Source of the DNA: Streptomyces sp. MMG1533
Lineage (GTDB): Bacteria; Actinomycetota; Actinomycetes; Streptomycetales; Streptomycetaceae
Assembly: GCF_001279775.1 (NCBI RefSeq)
Contig: NZ_LGDG01000156.1
Coordinates: forward strand, 1 to 64,000
Reading direction: 5' to 3'
DNA length: 64,000 nt
Under the pieces are notes generated by a model. That model saw only the letters and a program-made list of their open reading frames with translations, was not told the DNA's origin and made no database searches. Of the stretch, positions 7,872-18,014 are shown in pieces. Numbering within the stretch: the first letter of the stretch is position 1; every line of letters begins with the position of its first letter. Position numbers and translations under genes: made by a program.

Positions 7872-10800
7872 GTGGCAGCGCAACAGGGGGAGACACAGGG
7901 CTGGGCGCGCAGACTGGCCGGTTACGCATGGCGCCACCGCACGGACGTTCTCCTCGCCCTCGGCTCCTCCCTCGGCGGCATGGCCGTCCTGGCGTTGGTC
8001 CCGCTGGTCACCAAGGTGATCATCGACGACGTGGTCGGCGACCACAGCCGGGGCATGGCGCCCTGGGCGGGCGTCCTGATCGCCGCGGCCGTCGCCGTCT
8101 ACGTCCTCACCTACATCCGCCGCTACTACGGCGGCCGTCTCGCCCTCGACGTCCAGCACGACCTGCGGACCGAGATGTTCGGGACGATCACCCGCCTCGA
8201 CGGCCGCCGGCAGGACGAGCTGTCCACCGGCCAGGTCGTCGGCCGGGCCACCAGCGACCTCCAGCTGATTCAGGGCCTGCTCTTCATGCTCCCGATGACG
8301 ATCGGGAACTTCCTGCTCTTCCTGATCTCCCTGGTGATCATGGCGTGGCTGTCGCTGCCGCTCACGCTGGTCGCCCTGGCGGTCGCCCCGGCCCTGTGGT
8401 GGATCGCCAAGCGCAGCCGTATGAAGCTCCACCCCGCCACCTGGTACGCCCAGGCCCAGGCCGCCGCCGTCGCCGGCGTGGTCGACGGGGCCGTCAGCGG
8501 CGTACGCGTGGTGAAGGGCTTCGGGCAGGAGGACCAGGAGACCGGAAAGCTCCGGGAGGTCGGCCGCCGCCTCTTCGCCGGTCGGCTGCGCACCATCCGC
8601 TTCAACTCCAGGTACACCCCGGCCCTCCAGGCCGTCCCCGCGCTCGGCCAGGTCGCGATGCTCGCGGTCGGCGGCTGGCTCGCGGTCCGCGGCCACATCA
8701 CGCTCGGCACGTTCGTCGCCTTCTCCACCTACCTCGCCCAGCTCGTCGGCCCGGTCCGCATGCTCGCCATGGTCCTCACGGTCGGCCAGCAGGCCCGGGC
8801 GGGCACCGAACGCGTCCTGGAGCTGATCGACACCGAGCCCTCGATGCAGGACGGGACGAAGGAGCTTCCCGCCGACGCCCCGGCGACCGTCGAGTTCGAC
8901 GACGTGTCCTTCGGCTACGACGGCGCCCCCGGCACAACCAGCCCGGTGCTGCAAGGACTCTCCTTCGAGATCCGCCCCGGCGAGACCCTTGCCGTCGTCG
9001 GCTCCTCCGGCTCCGGCAAGTCGACCGTGTCGCTGCTGCTGCCCCGCTTCTACGACGTGACGCGCGGCGCCGTCCTCATCGGCGGCCACGACGTCCGCGA
9101 GCTCACCCTCGACTCGCTGCGAGCCGCGATCGGCCTGGTCCCCGAGGACTCCTTCCTCTTCTCGGACACGGTCCGCAGCAACATCGCCTACGGCCGTCCC
9201 GAGGCGACCCAGGAGGAGATCGAGGCCGCCGCCCGCGCCGCCCAGGCGGACCGTTTCATCAGGGACCTCCCCGACGGCTACGACACCACGGTCGGCGAAC
9301 ACGGCCTCACCCTCTCCGGCGGCCAGCGCCAGCGCGTCGCGCTCGCCCGCGCGATCCTCACCGACCCTCGCCTGCTGGTCCTGGACGACGCCACCTCCGC
9401 CGTGGACGCCCGCGTCGAGCACGAGATCCACCAGGCCCTCCAGCAGGTCATGCAGGGCCGGACCACGCTGCTGATCGCCCACCGCCGCTCCACCCTCAAC
9501 CTCGCCGACCGCATCGCCGTCCTCGACGACGGCCGGCTCGCCGACCTCGGCACCCACGAGGAGCTCCAGCAGCGCTCCGCCCTCTACCGCCGCCTCCTCA
9601 CCGACCCGGACGAACTCGGCGGCGTCTCACCCGGCCACGCCCGCCCCGCCGCACCGGCCCAGGACACCTCCGTACGGGACGAGCTGGACGCCGAGTTCGA
9701 CGCCGAGAGCGGTATCACGCCCAGGCTCTGGGCGGGGGAACGCGAGCGTCGGGACATCGCGATGGACGGCACCCCGGCCACCCCGGAGCTGATGGCGCAG
9801 GTCGAGGCGCTGCCCCCGGCGACCGACACCCCGGGCATCGACGAGGCACGGGCGGTCGCCTCCGAGGAGTCGTACGGCCTGCGCAGGCTGCTGCGGGGCT
9901 TCGGCCGGCCGCTGCTGATCAGCCTCGGCCTGGTCGCCGTGGACGCCGGCATGGGTCTGTTGCTCCCCGTGATGATCCGGCACGGCATCGACGACGGCGT
10001 CACGCAGATGGCGTTGGGCGCGGTCTGGGCCGCCTCCCTCCTCGCCCTGCTCGCCGTGTTCGTGCAGTGGGTCGCGCAGGTCGGCGAGATCCGGATGACG
10101 GGGCGTACCGGCGAACGGGTCCTGTACTCCCTCCGCCTGAAGATCTTCTCCCAGCTCCAGCGGCTCGGACTCGACTACTACGAGCGGGAGTTGACGGGCC
10201 GGATCATGACGAGGATGACGACGGACGTCGACGCCCTCTCGACCTTCCTGCAGACCGGCCTGGTCACCGCGTTCGTCTCGGTCGTCACCTTCTTCGGCAT
10301 CATGGTCGCCCTGCTGGTGATCGACGTACAGCTCGCACTCGTCGTGTTCGCGACCCTGCCCCCGCTGATCGTCGCCACGTTCTTCTTCCGCCGGGCGAGC
10401 GTGAAGGCGTACGAACTGGCCCGGGAGCGGGTGTCGTTGGTCAACGCCGACCTCCAGGAGTCGGTGTCCGGGCTGAGGATCGTGCAGGCCTTCCGGCGTG
10501 AGCGGGACGGCGGGGCGCGGTTCGCGGAGCGCAGCGACAGCTACCGACGCGCCCGTATCCGGGGTCAGTGGCTGATCTCGATCTACTTCCCGTTCGTGCA
10601 GCTGCTGTCGTCGGTGGCCGCCGCGGCCGTACTGATCGCGGGTGCGGGACGGGTCGACGCGGCGACCCTCACGACGGGCGCACTGGTCGCGTACCTGCTC
10701 TACATCGACCTGTTCTTCGCCCCCGTCCAGCAGCTCTCCCAGGTCTTCGACGGCTACCAGCAGGCGACGGTGTCGTTGGGCCGCATCCAGGAGCTGCTCC

Positions 10801-11609
10801 AGGAGCCGACGTCGACCAGGAACGCCGACGAACCGCTCGAAGTCCTCTCCCTGCGGGGCGAGATCGCCTTCGAGGACGTGCACTTCAGGTACGGCCCCAC
10901 CGACGAACCCGAAGAGGCCCTGAGCAACATCGACCTGCACATCCCCGCCGGCCAGACGGTCGCCTTCGTCGGTGAGACGGGCGCGGGCAAGTCGACCCTG
11001 GTCAAGCTGGTCGCCCGCTTCTACGACCCGACGGGCGGCCGGGTGACGGTCGACGGCACGGACCTGCGGACCCTGGACCTCACCTCGTACCGGCACCGCC
11101 TCGGGGTCGTCCCGCAGGAGGCGTATCTCTTCCAGGGCACCGTCCGCGACGCCATCGCCTACGGCCGTCCCGACGCCACCGACGCCGAGGTGGAGGCGGC
11201 GGCCCGCGCGGTCGGCGCGCACGAGATGATCGCCCAGCTCACGGGCGGCTACCTCCACGAGGTCGCCGAACGCGGACGCAACCTCTCGGCGGGCCAGCGC
11301 CAGCTGATCGCGCTGGCCCGCGCCGAACTGGTCGACCCGGACGTCCTCCTCCTCGACGAGGCGACCGCGGCCCTGGACCTGGCCACGGAAGCCCAGGTCA
11401 ACCGGGCCACCGACCGCATCGCGGGCCGCCGTACGACACTCGTGGTCGCACACCGCCTGACCACGGCCGCCCGCGCCGACCGGGTCGTGGTCATGGACCG
11501 CGGCCAGGTGGCCGAGGACGGCACGCACGACGAGCTGCTCGCACGGGGCGGGCGGTACGCCGAGCTGTGGCGGACGTTCGTGGGGGAGGACGAGCCCGCG
11601 GCGGCCTGA
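7872..11609 (+). CDS. Fused heterodimeric ABC exporter (TMD-NBD-TMD-NBD)
   Basis: A 1245-residue protein. GTG at 7872 is chosen because GGGAGG lies seven bases upstream. Two complete half-transporters are joined: TMD1 (~25-310), NBD1 (Walker A GSSGSGKS ~376, signature LSGGQ ~480, Walker B LLVLDDAT ~501), a ~130-residue linker, TMD2 (~680-980), NBD2 (Walker A GETGAGKS ~1034, signature LSAGQ ~1138, Walker B LLLDEAT ~1159). NBD1 has Asp in place of the catalytic Glu and NBD2 has the altered signature. The site made by these two is therefore degenerate, and the other site (LSGGQ with DEAT) is canonical, as in heterodimeric multidrug/lipid exporters. Substrate unknown. Most relatives are two separate genes. 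Confidence 0.93.
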   Translation: MAAQQGETQGWARRLAGYAWRHRTDVLLALGSSLGGMAVLALVPLVTKVIIDDVVGDHSRGMAPWAGVLIAAAVAVYVLTYIRRYYGGRLALDVQHDLRTEMFGTITRLDGRRQDELSTGQVVGRATSDLQLIQGLLFMLPMTIGNFLLFLISLVIMAWLSLPLTLVALAVAPALWWIAKRSRMKLHPATWYAQAQAAAVAGVVDGAVSGVRVVKGFGQEDQETGKLREVGRRLFAGRLRTIRFNSRYTPALQAVPALGQVAMLAVGGWLAVRGHITLGTFVAFSTYLAQLVGPVRMLAMVLTVGQQARAGTERVLELIDTEPSMQDGTKELPADAPATVEFDDVSFGYDGAPGTTSPVLQGLSFEIRPGETLAVVGSSGSGKSTVSLLLPRFYDVTRGAVLIGGHDVRELTLDSLRAAIGLVPEDSFLFSDTVRSNIAYGRPEATQEEIEAAARAAQADRFIRDLPDGYDTTVGEHGLTLSGGQRQRVALARAILTDPRLLVLDDATSAVDARVEHEIHQALQQVMQGRTTLLIAHRRSTLNLADRIAVLDDGRLADLGTHEELQQRSALYRRLLTDPDELGGVSPGHARPAAPAQDTSVRDELDAEFDAESGITPRLWAGERERRDIAMDGTPATPELMAQVEALPPATDTPGIDEARAVASEESYGLRRLLRGFGRPLLISLGLVAVDAGMGLLLPVMIRHGIDDGVTQMALGAVWAASLLALLAVFVQWVAQVGEIRMTGRTGERVLYSLRLKIFSQLQRLGLDYYERELTGRIMTRMTTDVDALSTFLQTGLVTAFVSVVTFFGIMVALLVIDVQLALVVFATLPPLIVATFFFRRASVKAYELARERVSLVNADLQESVSGLRIVQAFRRERDGGARFAERSDSYRRARIRGQWLISIYFPFVQLLSSVAAAAVLIAGAGRVDAATLTTGALVAYLLYIDLFFAPVQQLSQVFDGYQQATVSLGRIQELLQEPTSTRNADEPLEVLSLRGEIAFEDVHFRYGPTDEPEEALSNIDLHIPAGQTVAFVGETGAGKSTLVKLVARFYDPTGGRVTVDGTDLRTLDLTSYRHRLGVVPQEAYLFQGTVRDAIAYGRPDATDAEVEAAARAVGAHEMIAQLTGGYLHEVAERGRNLSAGQRQLIALARAELVDPDVLLLDEATAALDLATEAQVNRATDRIAGRRTTLVVAHRLTTAARADRVVVMDRGQVAEDGTHDELLARGGRYAELWRTFVGEDEPAAA

Positions 11610-11712
11610 AACCGACCGGGTCGCGTGGCTCGGTGACGGTCGTGCAACCATCCGACATACGTCCCGCGTCCGTACACCAGTACGCTCATCGTGCGATACG
11701 GGAGGGACGTCT

Positions 11713-12105
11713 GTGGACAGGGGTGCTGCGATGCGTCGGCGACTGGCGCTCGGTATGGCCGTGCTGACCGCGTCCGGGCTGCTCGCCCTCGCCGCGCCGG
11801 GGGACGCGCAGGCCGCCGGCGCGTCCTGCGCGGGGCGCAAGGTCAGGTCGTTCTCGTTCTCCACCGGCTCCGTGGAGGTGTACAAGCGGCGCGGGTACGT
11901 CTGCGCGGTCACGCTGCCCAAGAAGCCCGGCACGAGGCGGTACATGATGGTCAGCGTGCAGGTGTACGCTCTCCAACCGGTCGTGGACGAGGGGCAGTTC
12001 ACGCGCTGGGCCGGGCCGAGAACGGTGCACGCCGGTCGCCACTGCGTGCGGGTCAAAGGCGCGGTGGGCCACGGATCGTACGAATCCGGCTGGATTCTCT
12101 GCTGA
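11713..12105 (+). CDS. Small secreted protein of unknown function
   Basis: A 130-residue protein. GTG at 11713 has GGAGGG six bases upstream; ATG at 11731 is an alternative. Signal peptide: RRRLALGMAVLTASGLLALAA, with cleavage near AQA-AG. The mature ~95 residues contain four cysteines (ASCAGR, YVCAV, RHCVRV, and the last residue WILC) and many Arg/Lys, so a small disulfide-bonded beta protein is likely. No family recognised. It lies alone between the ABC exporter and the S37 peptidase. Confidence 0.8.
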   Translation: MDRGAAMRRRLALGMAVLTASGLLALAAPGDAQAAGASCAGRKVRSFSFSTGSVEVYKRRGYVCAVTLPKKPGTRRYMMVSVQVYALQPVVDEGQFTRWAGPRTVHAGRHCVRVKGAVGHGSYESGWILC

Positions 12106-12215
12106 ATCACAGCCTTCCTACAGGGTTTTCCCCATCAAGACCCCATCTCCCCTGGTGCTGAGGCGACTTGCTCCGCTAGCTTCCGGCGCACATCTGTCAT
12201 TACTGGGGAGGGTGC

Positions 12216-13676
12216 ATGCGCAAGGCGCTCAGATGGCTGCTGGCGCTCACGGTGCTCATAGGCACGTTGAGCACGGCGAGCGCGGCCACCGCCGCCGAGC
12301 CGGAGGCCACAGGCACCACAGGCACCACCGGCACCACCGCGACCACGGACATCAAGGAACAACTCCTCTCCATACCGGGGATGAGCCTGATCGAGGAGAA
12401 GCCCTACACCGGCTACCGCTTCTTCGTCCTCAACTACACCCAGCCGATCGACCACCGGCACCCGTCCAAGGGCACGTTCCAGCAGCGGATCACCGTGCTG
12501 CACAAGGACGTCTCCCGCCCGACGGTCTTCTACACCGGCGGCTACAACGTCTCCACGAACCCGGGCCGCCGCGAGCCGACCCAGATCGTGGACGGCAACC
12601 AGGTCTCCATGGAGTACCGCTTCTTCACGCCGTCCCGGCCCGACCCGGCCGACTGGACCAAGCTGGACATCTGGCAGGCGGCCAGTGACCAGCACCGCAT
12701 CTTCAAGGCGCTGAAGAAGATCTACCCCGAGAACTGGGTCTCCACGGGCGGCTCCAAGGGCGGCATGACCGCCACCTACTACGAGCGCTTCTACCCGAAG
12801 GACATGGACGGCGTCGTCGCCTACGTCGCCCCCAACGACGTCGTGAACAACGAGGACTCGGCCTACGACCGCTTCTTCGCCGGCGTCGGCACCAAGGAGT
12901 GCCGCGACCGGCTGAACGCGGTGCAGCGCGAGGCGCTGGTGCGCCGGGAGCCGTTGGAGAAGAAGTACGCGGAGTACGCCGCCGCCGAGGGCTTCACCTT
13001 CGACACGATCGGCAGCCTGGACCGGGCCTACGAGGCGGTCGTCCTCGACTACGTCTGGGGCTTCTGGCAGTACAGCCTGCTCTCCGACTGCGACTCCATC
13101 CCGGCGGACGCCAAGACCGCGACCGACGACGACATCTGGACCTCGATCGACACGATCTCAGGGTTCTCCTTCTACACCGACCAGGGCCTGTCGCCGTACA
13201 CGCCGTACTACTACCAGGCGGGCACCCAGCTCGGCGCGCCCACCATCGGGTTCCCGCACATCGAGAAGAAGTACATCCGCTACGGCTACCAGCCGCCCCG
13301 GAACTTCGTCCCGCGCGACATCACGATGAAGTTCCAGCCGTACGCGATGCGCGACGTGGACACCTGGGTGAAGCACAACGCCCGCCACATGCTCTTCGTC
13401 TACGGCCAGAACGACCCGTGGGGCGCGGAGCGGTTCCGCCTCGGCAAGGGGGCGAAGGACTCGTACGTGTTCACGGCGCCCGGACTGAACCACGGTGCGA
13501 ACGTGGCCGGTCTGGTCCCCGACCAGAAGGCCCTCGCCACGGCCCGGATCCTGGAGTGGGCCGGCGTCGCGTCCTCCACCGTCCAGGCGGACCCGTCGGC
13601 GGCGAAGCCGCTGGCGAAGTTCGATGCCAAGCTGGACAAGCGGGACGTGGAGCGCGAGCCCGCACTGCGGCCATAA
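12216..13676 (+). CDS. Secreted S37-family prolyl aminopeptidase
   Basis: A 486-residue exported alpha/beta-hydrolase (signal peptide MRKALRWLLALTVLIG, cleavage near TAA-AEP). A Thr/Gly-rich low-complexity stretch (TGTTGTTGTT) follows. Seen: YTQPIDHRHP, then the nucleophile elbow STGGSKGGMTA (Ser180), an Asp region (VYGQNDPWGAERF) and a C-terminal His (APGLNHGAN), which together fit peptidase family S37, the PS-10 / prolyl tri- and tetrapeptidyl aminopeptidases of Streptomyces. These finish extracellular protein digestion after endoproteases. GGGGAGG precedes the ATG. Convergent with the next gene; a long hairpin lies between them. Confidence 0.9.
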   Translation: MRKALRWLLALTVLIGTLSTASAATAAEPEATGTTGTTGTTATTDIKEQLLSIPGMSLIEEKPYTGYRFFVLNYTQPIDHRHPSKGTFQQRITVLHKDVSRPTVFYTGGYNVSTNPGRREPTQIVDGNQVSMEYRFFTPSRPDPADWTKLDIWQAASDQHRIFKALKKIYPENWVSTGGSKGGMTATYYERFYPKDMDGVVAYVAPNDVVNNEDSAYDRFFAGVGTKECRDRLNAVQREALVRREPLEKKYAEYAAAEGFTFDTIGSLDRAYEAVVLDYVWGFWQYSLLSDCDSIPADAKTATDDDIWTSIDTISGFSFYTDQGLSPYTPYYYQAGTQLGAPTIGFPHIEKKYIRYGYQPPRNFVPRDITMKFQPYAMRDVDTWVKHNARHMLFVYGQNDPWGAERFRLGKGAKDSYVFTAPGLNHGANVAGLVPDQKALATARILEWAGVASSTVQADPSAAKPLAKFDAKLDKRDVEREPALRP

Positions 13677-13685
13677 CTCCCGTGT

Positions 13686-13731
13686 TGCGCCCGGTCGTTG
13701 GGACTCTCACGCGTCACAACGCCCGGGCGCA
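13686..13731. terminator. Bidirectional hairpin between convergent genes
   Basis: TGCGCCCGG-T-CGTTG pairs with CAACG-C-CCGGGCGCA, giving 14 base pairs around one mismatch, with a 16-base loop. It sits directly after the peptidase stop and reaches into the last codons of the opposing lipoprotein gene, so it can end transcripts from both sides. Confidence 0.7.
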
Positions 13732-14367
13732 GCCCACCGGATGCTCGCCGCCCAACTGGACGTACAGGGCCGTCGACAGCGGGCACTGGGTGCGCTCGCC
13801 GACCGCCTTGGTCACCTTGTACTCCGGCTTCTTGCCGCCCTGGCCGTCGCAGGCCGTCTCGCGGACCTGGCCGTCGCCCAGCCCGTAGACGCAGTCGCCG
13901 ACGATGGTGCGCGGCCCGCCCCCGCCGCCCGGGTCGCCGGGATGCGGCGGGCCCAGGTTGCGCATGCAGGCGTAACCCTGCGGGATCGCCCCGTCTCCGT
14001 CCTCGTCGGACACCTGGCTCTGTTCGCTGATGTGCAGCACGAAGTCCGTGGTCCCCGGGCACTGCGGCCCGTCGGCGACCGTGCCGTCGTGCCGCGCCAC
14101 CACCCGGGCCGCCGCCCGCTCGCCGGTGCACGCCACCTCGGTGAAGCTGGTCGTGCCGAAGGAGCTGCACTCGTCGACCGCGAGGAACACCGCGCCGTAC
14201 CCGGAGGTCCGCGACGGTGAGGGCGACACCGCAGTGCCCAGTCGCCCGTCCTCCTCGCCGCCGCCGCCCGCACCGGACGCCGGCCCCGAACATCCCGTCA
14301 ACAGGGCAGCCAGCAGCGCCAGCAGTGCGCACACCGCCCCCACGGAACATCTCTCGCGCATCGCCAT
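13714..14367 (-). CDS. Lipoprotein of unknown function
   Basis: A 217-residue protein with a lipoprotein signal (CALLALLAALLTGC, lipid-modified Cys at ~26) followed by a Gly/Ser/Pro linker. The mature part has paired cysteines (DECSSFGTTSF, EVACTGER, PQCPGTTDF, GYACMRN, GDCVYG, TQCPLST, VGCARAL). The segment SFTEVACTGERAAARVVARHDG resembles small septum/DUF-like extracellular modules of Streptomyces lipoproteins, but no family is named with confidence. The ATG-GCG-ATG start leaves two possible initiators. Likely cell-surface. Confidence 0.8.
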   Translation of the reverse strand: MAMRERCSVGAVCALLALLAALLTGCSGPASGAGGGGEEDGRLGTAVSPSPSRTSGYGAVFLAVDECSSFGTTSFTEVACTGERAAARVVARHDGTVADGPQCPGTTDFVLHISEQSQVSDEDGDGAIPQGYACMRNLGPPHPGDPGGGGGPRTIVGDCVYGLGDGQVRETACDGQGGKKPEYKVTKAVGERTQCPLSTALYVQLGGEHPVGCARAL

Positions 14368-14502
14368 CCCCCCGGGTCCCCTCGCCCAGCGTGACCCGCC
14401 ACGGCGGGCGCACGCCAGACATGCAGGGTGCTTTGAGCCTTTTGGGGGGCGTGCGCCGGTTGCGTGACGTACGGGTGCTACGCCCGGAGCGCCATCCCTG
14501 GT

Positions 14503-16338
14503 CTATCTCCGGTACGACAGCCCGTGCCCGACCGGATACAGCACCTGCGCCGGGTCGTCCGCCCGCGGCACCGGCACCGGCAGCCTCCCGCGCGGCGCCA
14601 CCCGCCCCGCGATCACCCGGGCGGCGGCCCGCAGTTCGACGTCGGTCCAGGAGTATGCCGCCAAGCAGGCGGGCACGGAGGGCAGTTGGGCCACGTCGTA
14701 CGGATTGCGGATCGCGACCGCCACCACGGGCCTGCCGGTCGCCACCAACTGTTCGACGAGCGTCTTCTGGGCACTGGTCGCGGTGACGTTGTACGTCCCC
14801 ACCACCACGGCGTCCGCGTCCTGCGCCGCCGCGACGGCCTTGGCGATGGTGGTGCCGGACGGGGAGGTGCCCGTCGACAGGGCGGTGGCCGTGAAGCCGA
14901 GTTCGGTGAGCGCGCCCGCGAGTACCCCGGTGGGCGGCCCGGTCGTCCCGGACGGCGAGGCGGGGTCGGCGCCGACGACGAGCACCTTGCGATGTGTACG
15001 CCGGGACAGCGGCAACAACCGCCCCTCGTTCACCAGCAACGTCGTCGTCCGCTCGGCGATCCGGTCGGCCGCCGCCAGATGCGCCGCGATCCCGACGGTG
15101 CCGGTGACCTGGGCCTGAGTGACGTAGGGCTCCCGGAACAACCGCAGCTTCGCCTTCAGCCGCAACACCCGCAGGATCGACTCGTCGAGCCGTGCCTCGG
15201 TGAGCTCCCCGTCCTGTACGGCCTTCAGGACGGCGTTCCACGCGACGGCCAGGGAGGGCGGGTTGAGGAGCTGGTCCACACCGGCCTTGAGCGCGAGCAC
15301 GGGGACGCGGTCGTCGCCGTACTTGGTCCGTACGCCCTCCATGCCGAGCGAGTCGGTCACCACGACCCCGTCGTAGCCCAGCTCCTCGCGCAGGATGCCG
15401 GTGAGGATCGGGCGGGAGAGGGTGGCCGGGTCGCCGGAGTCGTCGAGCGCCGGCACCATGATGTGCGCGGTCATGATCGAGTCGATGCCGGCGCGGACGG
15501 CGGCCCGGAAGGGGGGCGCGTCGAGCTGCTCCCACTGTGAGCGTGTGTGGGTGATGACCGGGAAGCCGTAGTGGCTGTCGACGGCGGTGTCCCCGTGCCC
15601 CGGGAAGTGCTTGGCGGTCGCGGCGACTTCGGAACCCTGGTACCCGGCGACCTCGGCGGCGACCAGACCGGCCACCGCGTCCGGTTCGGCCCCGAAGGAC
15701 CGGACGCCGATCACCGGGTTCGCCGGGTTGACGTTCACGTCGGCGACGGGGGAGTAGTTCTGCCGGATGCCCATCGCGCGCAGCTCCCGGCCCGCGACCC
15801 GGCCGAGGGCTCGGGCGTCGGATCTCGACGCACCGGCGCCGACGGCCATCGCGCCCGGGAACAGGGCGGCGGGCTTGCCGACCCGGCAGACGATGCCGTG
15901 CTCCTGGTCGGTGGAGATCAGCACGGGCAGCCCGCGCGGCTGCTCCAGGGACGCCTGCTGGATCCCGTTCGACAGGTCCGCGATCTGATGCGGATCGCGG
16001 GTGTTGTGCGCCCAGGTGAAGTAGATGATCCCGCCGACCCGGTACTCGGCGATCAGCTCGGCGGCCGTGCGCACGCCGAGCTCCTTGAGGTTGGCGTCGA
16101 TGTCGGCCTGGTCGGGGGCGGTGGCGGAGTGGCCGTAGACCCGCGTCACGAAGAGCTGGCCGACCTTCTCCTCCAGGGTCATGCGGGAGATGAGGGTGCG
16201 AAGGTGCCGGTCGTCGGGGGCGGCGTACGACGTCCCGCCGATTGTCAGTGCGGCGGTGGCGCCGACGGTGGCGGCGAGGACGGTACGTCTGGAGGGGTGT
16301 GCGGTGTTTCCCGTGCTTCCGGTACTGGAGTCGCGCAC
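14503..16338 (-). CDS. Tat-exported GH3 glycosidase, NagZ-like beta-N-acetylglucosaminidase
   Basis: 611 residues. GTG at 16338 is chosen because AAGGAG lies five bases upstream. The leader has a twin-arginine pattern (SRRTVLAAT) and ends near TSYA-AP. The GH3 domain shows DQEHG (substrate Asp-Gln-Glu), KHFPGHGDT (about 241-249, the His-Asp dyad loop typical of NagZ hexosaminidases) and the nucleophile in VVTDSLGM (about residue 328). A C-terminal GH3 alpha/beta sandwich follows (VVVGTYN, PVVAVAIRNPYD). Expected to cleave GlcNAc from peptidoglycan or chitin fragments outside the membrane. The upstream 36 bp inverted repeat is a plausible operator. Confidence 0.92.
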   Translation of the reverse strand: MRDSSTGSTGNTAHPSRRTVLAATVGATAALTIGGTSYAAPDDRHLRTLISRMTLEEKVGQLFVTRVYGHSATAPDQADIDANLKELGVRTAAELIAEYRVGGIIYFTWAHNTRDPHQIADLSNGIQQASLEQPRGLPVLISTDQEHGIVCRVGKPAALFPGAMAVGAGASRSDARALGRVAGRELRAMGIRQNYSPVADVNVNPANPVIGVRSFGAEPDAVAGLVAAEVAGYQGSEVAATAKHFPGHGDTAVDSHYGFPVITHTRSQWEQLDAPPFRAAVRAGIDSIMTAHIMVPALDDSGDPATLSRPILTGILREELGYDGVVVTDSLGMEGVRTKYGDDRVPVLALKAGVDQLLNPPSLAVAWNAVLKAVQDGELTEARLDESILRVLRLKAKLRLFREPYVTQAQVTGTVGIAAHLAAADRIAERTTTLLVNEGRLLPLSRRTHRKVLVVGADPASPSGTTGPPTGVLAGALTELGFTATALSTGTSPSGTTIAKAVAAAQDADAVVVGTYNVTATSAQKTLVEQLVATGRPVVAVAIRNPYDVAQLPSVPACLAAYSWTDVELRAAARVIAGRVAPRGRLPVPVPRADDPAQVLYPVGHGLSYRR

Positions 16339-16761
16339 GTGCGCTCCTTCCCTCGTGAAGGAAACTTCCGAGGTGTCACCAATATCCGGGAAGTTTCTGC
16401 CAGTCAAGGGTGTGCACAGTAGCGCGGAAAGGGGTCCGGACCGGGCAGGTGGCGCTGTCGGGGAGGGGCCGCCATCGGCGCTGTTGGAGGGGGGCGCGCC
16501 GATGGCGGCTTGCTGCCGGCCGCAGTTCGGCGGAGAGGGTAGGTCAGCGTTCGCAGCCAGCAGCGAGGCCGACACCGGACCACGGTGACTCTCCGGCAGC
16601 TTGGGGGTTGGACGGGCCGGGACACGGCGGGGTTCCCGGCTCGGGCGGATTTCCCGAAGTTGGTGAGCCAGGGGTGGGTGGGGTGGGCGGGGCGCGGCGG
16701 GAAGCGGTCCATCCCGTGGACGTCCAGGCGCTGGGCGCGGCCGTCGGGCGATCATGAGGCC
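16339..16761. other. Divergent intergenic region, GH3 / EPSP synthase
   Basis: 423 bases without a credible gene. It carries the inverted repeat at 16361-16397 near the GH3 start. The remainder is G-rich, and the short open frames it contains show no codon bias or ribosome site. It must hold the promoters for both flanking genes, but I could not assign -35/-10 boxes. Confidence 0.6.
16361..16397. promoter_or_regulatory. Inverted repeat upstream of the GH3 gene
   Basis: GAAACTTCC (16361-16369) and GGAAGTTTC (16389-16397) are perfect 9-base inverted arms separated by 19 bases, 22 bases before the GH3 start. The position and symmetry fit an operator for a dimeric regulator. The regulator is not in the window. 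Confidence 0.55.
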
Positions 16762-18000
16762 ATGCCCGTAGTCGACATTCCAGGCTCGAAGTCCATCACC
16801 GCCCGCGCCCTCTTCCTGGCGGCCGCGGCCGACGGTGTCACCACCCTCGTACGCCCGCTCCGTTCGGACGACACGGAGGGCTTCGCCGAGGGCCTGGTAC
16901 GGCTCGGCTATCGGGTGGGGCGCTCGCCGGAGGCCTGGCAGGTGGACGGCCGCCCGCAGGGCCCCGCGGTGACGGAGGCGGACGTGTACTGCCGCGACGG
17001 CGCCACCACGGCCCGCTTCCTGCCGGCCCTGGCGGCGGCCGGCCACGGCACGTACCGCTTCGACGCGTCTCCCCAGATGCGCCGGCGCCCGCTGCTCCCC
17101 CTGACCCGGGCCCTGCGCGACCTGGGTGTGGACCTGCGGCACGGGGAGGCCGAGGGCCACCACCCGCTGACGGTGGTGGCGGCGGGCGTCGAGGGCGGGG
17201 AGGTCACGCTCGACGCGGGCCAGTCCTCGCAGTACCTGACGGCGTTGCTGCTGCTGGGCCCGCTGACCCGGACGGGCCTGCGGATCGCGGTGACGGACCT
17301 CGTCTCGGTGCCGTACGTGGAGATCACCATCGCGATGATGCGGGAGTTCGGGGTCGAGGTGCGGCGGGACGGGAACGTCTTCGTCGTCCCGCCGGGCGGC
17401 TACCGGGCGACGACGTACGCGATCGAACCGGACGCGTCCACGGCCAGTTACTTCTTCGCGGCGGCGGCCGTGACCGGCGGCGAGGTCACGGTTCCCGGCC
17501 TCGGAACGGGGGCGCTCCAGGGCGACCTGGGCTTCGTCGACGTACTGCGGCGGATGGGCGCCGAGGTGTCCGTCGGCGCGGACGGCACGACGGTCAGGGG
17601 AACCGGCCGGCTGCACGGCCTCACGGTCAACATGCGGGACATCTCGGACACCATGCCGACCCTGGCCGCGATCGCCCCCTTCGCCTCCGGCCCCGTACGG
17701 ATCGAGGACGTGGCGAACACCCGCGTGAAGGAGTGCGACCGCCTGGAGGCCTGCGCGGAGAACCTGCGACGGCTGGGGGCGACGGTGGAGACCGGCCCGG
17801 ACTGGATCGAGATCCGGCCGGCCGGCGCCGATGGCCTGGTGGGATCGGAGATCACGTCGTACGGCGACCACCGCATCGTGATGTCCTTCGCGGTGACGGG
17901 ACTCCGCACGCCGGAAATCTCGTTCGACGACCCCGGATGCGTACGCAAGACTTTCCCCGGTTTCCATGAGGAGTTCGGGGCGCTGCGCGCACGGCTGTGA
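16762..18000 (+). CDS. aroA: Divergent 3-phosphoshikimate 1-carboxyvinyltransferase (EPSP synthase)
   Basis: 412 residues from the ATG at 16762. EPSP synthases transfer enolpyruvate from PEP to shikimate-3-phosphate. Active-site blocks are present: [11 protein letters not shown] (Lys of GSKS), [20 protein letters not shown] (catalytic Asp), [12 protein letters not shown] (Lys, Glu, Arg), [11 protein letters not shown] and VRKTFPGF. Two blocks depart from the usual consensus: TAR instead of TNR after GSKS, and DGATTARFL where NAGT-RFL is normal. Streptomycetes typically keep another aroA with a TNRAL motif elsewhere, so this is probably a paralogue; whether it makes EPSP or a related enolpyruvyl product is unknown. 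The GNAT gene follows at once. Confidence 0.88.
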   Translation: MPVVDIPGSKSITARALFLAAAADGVTTLVRPLRSDDTEGFAEGLVRLGYRVGRSPEAWQVDGRPQGPAVTEADVYCRDGATTARFLPALAAAGHGTYRFDASPQMRRRPLLPLTRALRDLGVDLRHGEAEGHHPLTVVAAGVEGGEVTLDAGQSSQYLTALLLLGPLTRTGLRIAVTDLVSVPYVEITIAMMREFGVEVRRDGNVFVVPPGGYRATTYAIEPDASTASYFFAAAAVTGGEVTVPGLGTGALQGDLGFVDVLRRMGAEVSVGADGTTVRGTGRLHGLTVNMRDISDTMPTLAAIAPFASGPVRIEDVANTRVKECDRLEACAENLRRLGATVETGPDWIEIRPAGADGLVGSEITSYGDHRIVMSFAVTGLRTPEISFDDPGCVRKTFPGFHEEFGALRARL

Positions 18001-18014
18001 GGGACGGGGCGGGG

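Noticed and set aside
7848..9557. 569-codon antisense open frame inside the ABC exporter
   Set aside because: Antisense shadow of a high-GC coding gene; composition is Gly/Asp/Val/Glu-rich without motifs.
16404..16712. 102-codon minus-strand frame in the GH3-aroA gap
   Set aside because: Pro/Arg-rich composition, no start signal; likely a chance frame.
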